Assembly (NCBI GenBank): GCA_000163695.1
Contig: GG774889.1
Span: forward strand, 1,137,941 to 1,201,940
Direction: 5' to 3'
From: Bacteroidetes oral taxon 274 str. F0058
GTDB taxonomy: Bacteria; Bacteroidota; Bacteroidia; Bacteroidales; Paludibacteraceae
Length of the DNA: 64,000 nt
A program made the position numbers and the translations under genes. The notes under the pieces are model-generated. The model was not told where the DNA came from. It saw only the letters and a list, made by a program, of their open reading frames with translations, and did no database searches. Shown here one piece after another: positions 8,258 through 16,071 of the stretch. The first letter of the stretch is position 1. Every line of letters starts with the position of its first letter.

Positions 8258-8323
8258 TTAGGCTTTCACGTCGGCGATAGCGGGGGCTTTGGCGAAACGT
8301 GCTGCCACGAACGAACATACGGG
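8258..8323 (-). pseudogene. 21-codon C-terminal remnant of a GNAT gene
   Basis: The minus strand reads PVCSFVAARFAK-A-PAIADVKA then TAA. This matches the C-terminus of the intact small acetyltransferase at 14728-15012 in 19 of 21 residues, and about 90 percent of bases. Nothing upstream (above 8323) resembles that gene, so this is a severed tail, not a full copy. It is joined directly to repeat copy A. Confidence 0.8.
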
Positions 8324-8326
8324 CGA

Positions 8327-8667
8327 AATAAAGTTAAAATATGAATAAAATAAATCGATATTGTTGAATGAATGTTAAAAAAACGAGTGTCAAGTTATTT
8401 TTTACGCTTTTTGTTTGGCAATACAAAAAAATACTCCGTATATTTACAAAAAATTTTCTGAAAAGGTATGCAATCTAAGTTTCTGCAAAAAAGCACTGTA
8501 TAACACGCTTTTTAGAGATGGAGAGCGTGCGGGGGTGATAGGCTTATGTCTGTCTTCCTTATTACATTTATCAATCAAAATGACCCATATAATGGGGTTT
8601 GATTTAAGTTAAAATACATATTATAATTCAATTATTTATTGCGACAACAAAAAAATTACGTGGTTAT
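8327..8667. other. AT-rich region upstream of the lactate operon, no gene seen
   Basis: About 340 bases. It contains an imperfect hairpin with CACGCT/AGCGTG arms (~8500-8536) and a small CCCA/TGGG palindrome (~8583-8597) that might act as an operator for the lactate genes. No clear TAnnTTTG promoter was found. A 65-codon open frame at 8415-8612 has no recognisable content. Confidence 0.4.
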
Positions 8668-9411
8668 ATGAAAGTAGGATTATTTATTCCCTGTTATGTC
8701 AATGCCGTCTATCCTAACATTGGCATTGCGTGTTACAAACTGCTTACAAGTCTTGGGATAGACGTTGATTACCCTCTCGGACAAACCTGCTGCGGACAGC
8801 CGATGGCGAATGCAGGATTTGAAGGAGATTCGCTGAAGTTAGCCAAGCGCTTCGAGCAATTGTTCAAAAACTATACCTATGTCGTAGGACCGTCGGCAAG
8901 CTGTGTGGCTTTCATCAAAGAAAACCATCCCCGCATTCTGTCCGAGCACGGCGAACATGTCTGCGAAACAAGCAAACACATCTACGATATTACGGAATTT
9001 CTTCACGATGTAGTCAAGCCTGAGCGTTTCGCCTCCCGTTTCCCGCATAAGGTCAGTCTGCACAACAGCTGCCACGGAGTACGAGAGCTTCACCTCTCTT
9101 CCGCGTCGGAGTTGACGGTTCCCTATTACAATAAGATTCGCGCTCTACTCGAGAAAGTACAGGACATTACAGTCGTAGAGCCCGAACGCATAGACGAATG
9201 CTGTGGCTTCGGCGGAATGTTTGCTGTCGAAGAGCCGGAAGTATCCGCCTGTATGGGACGCGACAAAGTAAAATATCATATGGCTACCGGAGCCGAATAT
9301 ATTACTGGCGCCGACAGCTCCTGTCTGATGCATATGGAAGGTGTTATTGAGAGAGAACATCTTCCGATACGTACAATCCACTATTTAGAAATTTTATCCG
9401 CACAACTATGA
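8668..9411 (+). CDS. lutA: L-lactate utilisation Fe-S protein LutA
   Basis: 247 residues. A subunit of the LutABC complex, which oxidises L-lactate to pyruvate in the cytoplasm. It has the two cysteine-rich CCG-type motifs of the family, CCGQP at 41-45 and ECCGFGG at 177-183, which bind iron-sulphur clusters, as in heterodisulphide reductase subunit B. First gene of the lut operon; its ATGA stop/start overlaps lutB. Length matches the family. Confidence 0.93.
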   Translation: MKVGLFIPCYVNAVYPNIGIACYKLLTSLGIDVDYPLGQTCCGQPMANAGFEGDSLKLAKRFEQLFKNYTYVVGPSASCVAFIKENHPRILSEHGEHVCETSKHIYDITEFLHDVVKPERFASRFPHKVSLHNSCHGVRELHLSSASELTVPYYNKIRALLEKVQDITVVEPERIDECCGFGGMFAVEEPEVSACMGRDKVKYHMATGAEYITGADSSCLMHMEGVIEREHLPIRTIHYLEILSAQL

Positions 9412-10787
9412 GTACTACACACGCCAAGGCAGCCAAAGCCTTTTTATCCGACAAAGTAAACGCCGAATGGCACGACAAAACATTATATATGGTGCGTGCA
9501 AAACGCGACCGACTCTCACATGCTATCCCTGAATGGGAAGAACTCAGACATACTGCACGAGACCTCAAACTTTACAGCAACTCACACCTGCCCGAGTTGA
9601 TCGAGGAATTCGAAAAGAATGCGACAGCCAACGGTTGTCATGTGCATTATGCGAAAGACGCCGAAGAGTATTGCTCTATCATCGAGGAAATCCTTCGCAA
9701 CCACGGTGTACACAAGTTGGTAAAGAGTAAATCGATGCTTTCGGAAGAGTGTAATCTGAACCCATATCTGATAGAAAAAGGGTACGAAGTCATCGAAAGC
9801 GATTTGGGAGAACGGATTCTTCAGCTTCTCAATGTCCGTCCTAGTCATATTGTAATGCCTGCCATACACCTTAAACGTGAGACTGTCGGTAAGTTGTTTG
9901 AAGAAAAATTAGGCAGCCAAGAGGGTAATTCCGATCCCACCTATCTGACTCATCAGGCTCGCAAAGCTCTTCGTCAAGACTTCCTGAATGCCGATGCCGC
10001 TATGACTGGCGGCAATTTTGCCGTAGCCTCGACAGGTGAAGTGATTGTCTGTACAAACGAAGGAAATGCCGATATGGGAATGTCGTGCCAGAAGCTCAAT
10101 ATATGTGCTTTCGGGATTGACAAGATTATCCCCGACTTGGAATCGCTGGGTATCTTCACACGTCTGCTTGCACGTTCGGCAACGGGACAGCCCATCACGA
10201 CATACACTTCGCATTTTGGACGACCACATAAGGGTGGCGAACAACATTTTATCATTGTCGATAACGGACGCAGTAAGATTCTGGGTATGCCCCAACATCA
10301 CAAGGTAATGAATTGTATCCGCTGTGGAGCATGTATGAATACTTGTCCGGTATACCGTCGGAGCGGAGGATACTCCTATTCGTATTTTATTCCGGGTCCG
10401 ATAGGTATCAATCTCGGTATGCTTCATGACCCACAGAAACACAGTGGCAACGTCTCTGCCTGTTCGCTTTGCTTGTCGTGCTCGTACGTCTGTCCTGCTA
10501 TGGTAGACCTCGGCGAACAGATATATATATGGCGTCAGAAGTTGGACGGACTGGGACAAGCCAATTCACAGAAGAAGATGATGAGTAAAGGTATTCAATT
10601 CCTGATGGAACGCCCGTCTCTGTTCCATTCTGCTCTGAAAATGGCTCCCATCGCCAATAAAATGCCGCGCTTTGTTCTGTACAACGGATTGAACGCTTGG
10701 GGTAAAGAAAGAGAACTGCCGCACTTTGCCAAGCAGTCGTTCGAAGCGTGGTGGAAACAGAATCATCAAAAGAAAAACACTAAATAA
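9408..10787 (+). CDS. lutB: L-lactate utilisation Fe-S protein LutB
   Basis: 459 residues. The largest LutABC subunit: an N-terminal LUD domain (~65-295), then two [4Fe-4S] motifs with C303, C306, C309, C313 and C352, C355, C358, C362, and a C-terminal family extension. It should carry electrons from lactate oxidation between LutC/LutA and the acceptor. It overlaps lutA by four bases (ATGA) and is followed by lutC after nine bases, so translation is probably coupled. Confidence 0.93.
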   Translation: MSTTHAKAAKAFLSDKVNAEWHDKTLYMVRAKRDRLSHAIPEWEELRHTARDLKLYSNSHLPELIEEFEKNATANGCHVHYAKDAEEYCSIIEEILRNHGVHKLVKSKSMLSEECNLNPYLIEKGYEVIESDLGERILQLLNVRPSHIVMPAIHLKRETVGKLFEEKLGSQEGNSDPTYLTHQARKALRQDFLNADAAMTGGNFAVASTGEVIVCTNEGNADMGMSCQKLNICAFGIDKIIPDLESLGIFTRLLARSATGQPITTYTSHFGRPHKGGEQHFIIVDNGRSKILGMPQHHKVMNCIRCGACMNTCPVYRRSGGYSYSYFIPGPIGINLGMLHDPQKHSGNVSACSLCLSCSYVCPAMVDLGEQIYIWRQKLDGLGQANSQKKMMSKGIQFLMERPSLFHSALKMAPIANKMPRFVLYNGLNAWGKERELPHFAKQSFEAWWKQNHQKKNTK

Positions 10788-10796
10788 AGAATCGAA

Positions 10797-11378
10797 ATGA
10801 ACAGCAAAGAATTTATAATTAATAGTTTGAGGGAAAATATTAAGGAGCGTTTCCCACGTCCCGAAGTGAATATTTCACATATTGTTTACCCCGATAAGCT
10901 CAAACAATTTATCGAGATATCGACCGGAGTAGGCGGTCGTGCTGAGGTACTCGGCGAGGGCGAATCTATTGACGATGCCGTGCGGCGTCTCTTTCCCGAT
11001 GCAGGACGCATCGCATGCAATCTTCTGGAAGTCACTTGCGCCACGTACAATCCCGATTATATCGATACACCTGCCGAGTTGAACGGTACCGATCTCGTAA
11101 TCTGCCGTGGTATCTTTGGTGTGTGTGAAAATGCTGCCGTATATTTTGAGCAAGAATACTTGCAACGCAGTATATACTTCATTTCCGAATCACTGCTGAT
11201 ACTTCTTCCGAAAGACCAACTGGTCGATACTATGCACGACGCATACCGACGTGTACCGAACGAACCTCCGGGAGAATTCAGGTGCTTTATATCAGGACCT
11301 TCCAAGACAGCCGACATCGAACAGGCACTCGTTATGGGAGCACACGGTGCGCGTCAGGCTACGGTATTACTTGTTTAA
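10797..11378 (+). CDS. lutC: L-lactate utilisation protein LutC (LUD domain)
   Basis: 193 residues, a single LUD domain. It starts MNSKEFIINSLRENI and ends with the conserved glycine-rich SGPSKTADIEQALVMGAHG segment, where the family has a G-P-S-x-T-A-D-I-E motif. Third subunit of the lactate-oxidising complex. It lies between lutB and the lactate permease gene in one transcription unit, which supports the lactate assignment over other LUD roles. Confidence 0.92.
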   Translation: MNSKEFIINSLRENIKERFPRPEVNISHIVYPDKLKQFIEISTGVGGRAEVLGEGESIDDAVRRLFPDAGRIACNLLEVTCATYNPDYIDTPAELNGTDLVICRGIFGVCENAAVYFEQEYLQRSIYFISESLLILLPKDQLVDTMHDAYRRVPNEPPGEFRCFISGPSKTADIEQALVMGAHGARQATVLLV

Positions 11379-11414
11379 TACGCTCATTTGTACAACTAAT
11401 CAAAAAAATATGTT

Positions 11415-12974
11415 ATGGATATTTTATTATCTGTTTTCCCGATTCTGCTCTTGTTCGTACTGATGCTCGGTGTGAAGATGGCAGGACACAAAAGCGCATT
11501 CCTTACCCTTGTCGCAACATTGCTGATTGCTTTGATTGCCGCTCCTGCCCTCGGATTTGCTCCTGAGAATTATACTCAGGGCGGAGTGATGTGGGCTTTT
11601 CTGGAAGGTATCCTGAAAGCGACTTTTCCGATATTGATTATCATTCTGATGGCTATTTACAGCTACAATACGCTGCTCGAAAGCGGAGAGATCGAAGTCA
11701 TCAAAAAGCAGTTCACCTCACTTACGAACGACCGCGGAGTCATCGTGCTTCTGCTCGTATGGGGTTTCGGAGGTCTGTTGGAAGGTATGGCCGGATTCGG
11801 AACAGCCGTTGCAATACCTGCAGCCATTCTGATAGGCTTGGGGTTCAAACCTGGGTTCAGTGCTTTGGTATCGCTGATTGCCAACAGTGTACCGACAGGG
11901 TTCGGTGCGGTGGGCGTACCGGTGACCACGCTGGCTAACGAGGTAGCCCCTTCGGGCTGTGCTACACCTGAAGCTATTTGCGACATTGCCTCGAAAGTGG
12001 TTATACAACTATCGCCTTTGATGCTCCTTATTCCGTTCGTAATACTTACACTCACCGACAGCTCGCCCAAAAAGATTATAAAACACATACTGCTATCTCT
12101 ATGGGTAGGCGGTATTTCGCTGGTAGTGCAATATATCTGTGCACGATATTTGGGAGCAGAGACACCTGCTATCCTCGGAAGCGTGGCTGCTATCTTAGCC
12201 ATTGTAGTCTATGCACGTCTTTTTGCCGGCAGACGCGATGCTGCGACCTCTTCGGTTGCAGAAGAACCCATTACCTTGTCGCGTGCATTACGAGCGTGGA
12301 GTGTCTACGGGTTCATTCTGTTTTTTATTCTCATCAGCGGACCTTTGGTCAAACCTGTCAATGAGTTTCTCCGTACACACCTTGTAAGTAATGTACATCT
12401 GCCCATCTATGCCGAAGGCAAATATTTTTCGTTCGGATGGATATCTAACGCAGGTCTGATGCTTTTCCTCGGTACGTTTATCGGTGGAATGCTCCAAGGC
12501 GTTTCGGCAAAAAAACTGCTTGTCGTCTTAGCCCGTACCGTGAAAAATCTGAACAAGACAGTGATTACGATTATGAGCCTCGTTTCCATAGCGTCGGTAA
12601 TGAACTATGCGGGTATGATAGGAGTGATTGCCTCGGCACTTGTCGCCGCTACGGGTGTTTACTATCCGTTGTTTGTCCCGCTGATTGGAGCCGTCGGTAC
12701 GTTTGTTACCGGTAGCGATACATCATCGAATATTCTGTTCGGCAAGCTGCAAGCCAATGTCGCCTCTCAACTGTCGTATCCCGACCCCAACTGGTTGGTA
12801 AGTGCCAATACGGCAGGAGCAACGGGCGGAAAAATTATCTCACCGCAGAGTATCGCTATCGCAACTGCCTCGTGCAATATGCCCGGACGTGACGGAGAGA
12901 TTCTTCGCGGTGCACTTCCGTATGCCATCGGCTATATTATCCTTGCCGGACTGATGGTTTATTTTGCTTGTTGA
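11415..12974 (+). CDS. lctP: L-lactate permease
   Basis: 519 residues, about twelve membrane segments, of the LctP/LldP family that imports L-lactate (and sometimes glycolate) with protons. Family hallmarks are visible: GFGGLLEGMAGFGTAVAIPA near 116-135, VPTGFGAVG, and the C-terminal FVTGSDTSSNILFG and AGATGGKIISPQSIAIA blocks. Last gene of the lut operon, 36 bases after lutC; substrate uptake and oxidation are encoded together. Repeat copy B begins 30 bases past its stop. Confidence 0.94.
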   Translation: MDILLSVFPILLLFVLMLGVKMAGHKSAFLTLVATLLIALIAAPALGFAPENYTQGGVMWAFLEGILKATFPILIIILMAIYSYNTLLESGEIEVIKKQFTSLTNDRGVIVLLLVWGFGGLLEGMAGFGTAVAIPAAILIGLGFKPGFSALVSLIANSVPTGFGAVGVPVTTLANEVAPSGCATPEAICDIASKVVIQLSPLMLLIPFVILTLTDSSPKKIIKHILLSLWVGGISLVVQYICARYLGAETPAILGSVAAILAIVVYARLFAGRRDAATSSVAEEPITLSRALRAWSVYGFILFFILISGPLVKPVNEFLRTHLVSNVHLPIYAEGKYFSFGWISNAGLMLFLGTFIGGMLQGVSAKKLLVVLARTVKNLNKTVITIMSLVSIASVMNYAGMIGVIASALVAATGVYYPLFVPLIGAVGTFVTGSDTSSNILFGKLQANVASQLSYPDPNWLVSANTAGATGGKIISPQSIAIATASCNMPGRDGEILRGALPYAIGYIILAGLMVYFAC

Positions 12975-13003
12975 ACGAAAGAAATTCGCTTAATGACCTA
13001 TTT

Positions 13004-13163
13004 CTCCGATATATATACCCGTAAACATACGGGTATATATACGTGAGAGAGTAGGGGTGCGTCAGTAAATAATCGAAAGGGGGAGATGCGAAAAGACAAA
13101 AAACCTCCTTTCGGAGGATAAAACCGATATAGGAGGTTGGGAAATTACTCATAGTCGAAGCCT
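13004..13163 (-). repeat. Intergenic repeat module, copy B
   Basis: Homologue of the module at 8057-8256 in the same orientation. On the minus strand it starts directly after the stop codon of the membrane-protein gene with AGGCTTCGAC. It carries a CCTCC-GAAA-GGAGG tetraloop hairpin with a TTTTTT tail and ends in one TATATACCCGTA/TACGGGTATATA palindrome. It has only one or two of the 22-bp units seen in copy A. The lut operon lies between the two copies. Confidence 0.7.
13090..13138 (-). terminator. Terminator hairpin in repeat copy B
   Basis: On the minus strand, CCTCC-GAAA-GGAGG (13104-13117) is a strong GNRA tetraloop stem followed by TTTTTTG. A second upstream CCTCC (13132-13137) could form an alternative pairing. 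It should end the AraC/membrane-protein transcript. Confidence 0.65.
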
Positions 13164-13646
13164 TCAGGAAGCCATCTGTAAAAGCGTTGTCAGCTCGTCG
13201 GCGTGTGTACGGCAATAATACATCACGAAAGCGATATATGGTACAAAAACCAATATCCCGAATATCAACCATTGAGCGTAGGTCTTGTAATCGACAGTCT
13301 TACGGAACACGTAGATAGCCCATATCAGATTAAGCGTCATCGTAATATGCGACATCTGTGCAAAGACGTTGGCGCCGCTCCAAGTAAAGGTAAACAGTCC
13401 CATCGTACCGAAATAGTACATCGGCAAGAGAGCAACGGCAAGCAGTGCAGGTTGCCGCCTCGCCAAGAAAGCGACAAAGCAACACAAATACACTATGCTG
13501 CTGGGCGAACAAGCGTTGTAAGCGAGCCATTGCACGAAGTTCACTCTGAGGGTGAAGAAGAAATAACCCGAGCCTGCCAACGTCAGCAAAGCCAAGGCAA
13601 CGGCTAAGATGATACCGGTGATTTTTTCTGTTTTGGAGAGGTTCAT
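13164..13646 (-). CDS. Hypothetical inner-membrane protein
   Basis: 160 residues with about five hydrophobic helices (roughly 10-32, 47-63, 68-88, 97-117, 124-146) and a short polar C-terminus. I do not recognise the family. It starts six bases after the stop of the AraC-type regulator and is almost certainly co-transcribed with it; a role in what that regulator senses is possible but unproven. The stop codon abuts repeat module B. Confidence 0.75.
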   Translation of the reverse strand: MNLSKTEKITGIILAVALALLTLAGSGYFFFTLRVNFVQWLAYNACSPSSIVYLCCFVAFLARRQPALLAVALLPMYYFGTMGLFTFTWSGANVFAQMSHITMTLNLIWAIYVFRKTVDYKTYAQWLIFGILVFVPYIAFVMYYCRTHADELTTLLQMAS

Positions 13647-13652
13647 AACTTA

Positions 13653-14507
13653 TTATTTTATTGGTAAATATATTTCGGTTTTGAGCTTTTCGGGGGCTGT
13701 CTTTCGCGAGTCGTTGAGGTATTTCTCGAAGACGGGTACATTCCTAAGTTCGTATGGGTTTGCCGTAAGCCATTTGCCAAAAATAGCATCGTACACCGAC
13801 GACAAATTACTGTAAGCTCCTTGGTAAAAGAAGACAGCGTATCTGCCGCCTTGCAGCTCTTTGCAACAGACCTCTCCATCGGGACGGGCAGGTTTGTGCA
13901 CAACCAGACAAACATCGGTGCGTTGCCGATTGCTTTCGGTAATCTTAGGGTCGTCGTACGACAGACAGATAGTCTCTATGCCTTTCGTAAATAGTTTTTG
14001 TTCTTTGACACAAGCCCACAAACGAGCGTAAGCATCGTTGTAATCGAGTGAACCATACTCTCCCGTAAGGGCGACATAGATAATACTTTTGGGTTCGAGT
14101 TCTACTATTTTGGGCTCTTTTAGAGTAATGCCCGAGGCGGTTTCTAATTTTTTCATTATATAAATATCTTTATTGGTTCTGTAATCTGTAGGGGTGATAT
14201 TGTATTGGTCTCGAAACGCCTTGGAGAGCGACGAGGCACTTTCGTAACCGATGTTGAAGGCTATGTCTTCGACCGAAAGCGGCGAATAACGTAACAGCTG
14301 AGCAGCGGTTTCTCTTCGCAGCCGTGCGATGAATGTAATAGGCGGTTCGCCTATTATTCCCTTGAAGATACGATGGAAGTGGTGGTCGGACAAGTTGGCT
14401 ACCGAGGCAAGCTTCCGCAGGTCTAACCTATCGTCGAGGTGGTTGTTGATATATTCCACCACTTTGTTTATTCGCCTGATATAATCGTTCTTGGTAACGG
14501 TTTTCAT
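13653..14507 (-). CDS. AraC-family regulator with GyrI-like effector domain
   Basis: 284 residues from the ATG at 14507. Residues ~5-105 form the two helix-turn-helix DNA-binding domain of AraC proteins, with FHRIFKGIIGEPP and IAFNIGYESASSLSKAFR motifs. Residues ~125-284 are a GyrI/BmrR-like effector-binding domain, which usually binds hydrophobic drugs or metabolites. In-frame sequence continues upstream to a TTG at 14537, but that codon is inside the promoter element at 14535-14542, so the ATG is preferred. Forms an operon with the downstream membrane protein. Confidence 0.88.
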   Translation of the reverse strand: MKTVTKNDYIRRINKVVEYINNHLDDRLDLRKLASVANLSDHHFHRIFKGIIGEPPITFIARLRRETAAQLLRYSPLSVEDIAFNIGYESASSLSKAFRDQYNITPTDYRTNKDIYIMKKLETASGITLKEPKIVELEPKSIIYVALTGEYGSLDYNDAYARLWACVKEQKLFTKGIETICLSYDDPKITESNRQRTDVCLVVHKPARPDGEVCCKELQGGRYAVFFYQGAYSNLSSVYDAIFGKWLTANPYELRNVPVFEKYLNDSRKTAPEKLKTEIYLPIK

Positions 14508-14534
14508 TATAAGTAGGTCATAAAGTTTCGGTGG

Positions 14535-14542
14535 CAAAGGTA
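14535..14542 (-). promoter_or_regulatory. AraC-type regulator promoter -7 element
   Basis: TACCTTTG on the minus strand, 28 bases upstream of the ATG at 14507; it rules out the upstream TTG start. Confidence 0.65.
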
Positions 14543-14616
14543 GCCTGTTTTTGTCGAAACGGCTTGCTCTATCTTGCTATTTTCGTACTTTGCTATGGGT
14601 AGGATTGTTGGCAAAA

Positions 14617-14664
14617 CTTAAAAACAGACTCTACCGAAACTTAATCTTCGGCAAAGTCTGTTTT
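14617..14664 (-). terminator. Terminator of the small GNAT gene
   Basis: AAAACAGACT (14621-14630) pairs with AGTCTGTTTT (14655-14664), with inner CCGAA/TTCGG pairing. On the minus strand a T-rich run follows, 64 bases past the GNAT stop. Confidence 0.65.
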
Positions 14665-14727
14665 GTCGTCTGCAAGAGCGTAATGTCTGTCCCGCTACAC
14701 AGTAAATTTTTATTTCGGGCATTACCC

Positions 14728-15012
14728 TCAGGCTCTCACATCGGCGATGGCGGGGTCTTTGGCGAAACGGGCTGCTACGAACGAACATACGGGTACTATC
14801 TTGATACCTTCGCGGCGTGCGTACCCGACGGCTTCGTCCAGAAGCAATCCGCCGTAACCTTTGCCACCGAATGCGGACTCCACTCCCGTGTGGTCGATGA
14901 CGATATTGCCGTCGTTGCGGCGGGTATAGGTCATTTCACCTGCAAAAACATTGTCGTCGTAGATAACGAACCGTCCGCCTTTGTTACTGTCTTCGTGCGA
15001 TAATCTTACCAT
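14728..15012 (-). CDS. Small GNAT-fold N-acetyltransferase (YjdJ-like)
   Basis: 94 residues, the length of the small single-domain GCN5-related acetyltransferases (Acetyltransf_CG type). The acetyl-CoA loop is seen as FGGKGYGGLLLDEAV near residues 48-62, and the C-terminal PVCSFVAARFAK is typical of the family. The substrate is unknown. The last 21 codons exist again as a detached fragment at 8258-8323. Monocistronic: own -7 box and own terminator. Confidence 0.88.
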   Translation of the reverse strand: MVRLSHEDSNKGGRFVIYDDNVFAGEMTYTRRNDGNIVIDHTGVESAFGGKGYGGLLLDEAVGYARREGIKIVPVCSFVAARFAKDPAIADVRA

Positions 15013-15056
15013 ATTCAGTCAGTCTATTCGGTTGTACATTATAACTTTTGCGATGG

Positions 15057-15064
15057 CAAAGGTA
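15057..15064 (-). promoter_or_regulatory. Small GNAT promoter -7 element
   Basis: TACCTTTG on the minus strand, 45 bases upstream of the start codon. Confidence 0.6.
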
Positions 15065-15157
15065 CGAATAATTCGTCAACATCTATCGAACGACAATCCC
15101 TTATTATGTGCGTAGCGGTACAATAGGGGTTCTATATCGCTTTTAAAGAAAAAATTA

Positions 15158-15165
15158 TACCTTTG
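15158..15165 (+). promoter_or_regulatory. Promoter -7 element of the secreted hypothetical protein
   Basis: TACCTTTG, 57 bases upstream of the ATG at 15222. Confidence 0.6.
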
Positions 15166-15221
15166 TGCCATAGAAAAAACATTAGGCTTTTCGGTAAACA
15201 AAGAAATATATTCGAAAGACA

Positions 15222-16010
15222 ATGAGAAAAATCGGTATTATTCTCGCAATATTCTGTTTTGCAAATGTCTCTGCACAGAATCTCATAGGCGAAAGTTGGA
15301 AGATTAACGTATTAATCGGAATTGAAGAAGAGGGCGAAGAGCAATATATACTCAGCGAAATGCCTACTGGCAGTTCTTCGGGCTATCTCGTGTCTTTTGG
15401 TAAGGATAAGACTTTTAGATCTTGCTACTATGCTCTTTGCGGTAATGATTGCTTTACGTGCACTTCGGGCAGATATATAAAGTTGAATGATGATTATATA
15501 CATTTGTTTGTATATCAAATCGAACAGTGGGGCGAATGTAAGATGGACGAAAGAGTATACAGAGATTTGGGTAAGTATTATATTTACCGTCCGTCGCCGA
15601 AGCTTATATACCTTATCAAAAGTAGTGGCAACCTCGCCGAAGACCGACAGATAGCCGAAGATACTCGCCTGCTCGTCTATTTCTATTTTCAGGAGATAAC
15701 CGATGGGAAAATAAAACTTCGTAGCTCTTATGCTCGAGATATCTCATTGTCGTGGCGGCAATGTGCTCAAAAATATGCCAAAGACGTGCTACGGCTTGCC
15801 GACAGCGAAGTCCGTATTATACAGACCCAAGCATCGAATAATAATATGCACGTCTGCCTCGTCAAAGACAAGCGGACAAAGAAGTATTATTACGTGATTG
15901 GATATGTGGCTTGTTGGGATAAATCGGGTGAGGCGAAGAAATACTTGTTTCACTTAACGGAGACCGAGATACAGAAGCTAACACACGAATACAACCAACG
16001 CAAAAAATAA
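15222..16010 (+). CDS. Secreted hypothetical protein
   Basis: 262 residues. A signal peptide (residues 1-19, ending VSAQN) predicts export. The mature part is mostly soluble with several cysteines (CYYALCGNDCFTC near residues 68-80) that could form disulphides or bind metal. No domain recognised. It stands alone on the plus strand and converges with the nitroreductase-like gene. Confidence 0.7.
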   Translation: MRKIGIILAIFCFANVSAQNLIGESWKINVLIGIEEEGEEQYILSEMPTGSSSGYLVSFGKDKTFRSCYYALCGNDCFTCTSGRYIKLNDDYIHLFVYQIEQWGECKMDERVYRDLGKYYIYRPSPKLIYLIKSSGNLAEDRQIAEDTRLLVYFYFQEITDGKIKLRSSYARDISLSWRQCAQKYAKDVLRLADSEVRIIQTQASNNNMHVCLVKDKRTKKYYYVIGYVACWDKSGEAKKYLFHLTETEIQKLTHEYNQRKK

Positions 16011-16036
16011 AAACGAGGCAAAAACCATTGCCCCGT
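16000..16036 (-). terminator. Terminator of the nitroreductase-like gene
   Basis: CGAGGCAA (16014-16021) pairs with TTGCCCCG (16028-16035) with one mismatch; on the minus strand the run TTTTTATTTTTTG follows. It overlaps the 3' end of the convergent plus-strand gene. Confidence 0.6.
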
Positions 16037-16071
16037 ATATCAAACTGCCTGCATACAGCACGCCGAAGGTA

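Noticed and set aside
8415..8612. Small 65-codon gene upstream of lutA
   Set aside because: No family, no promoter or ribosome-site support, low-complexity AT-rich start.
8057..13163. Integron-like cassette array with attC-type sites
   Set aside because: No integrase, no core-site motifs, and the operon is too large; the stop-codon placement alone is not enough.
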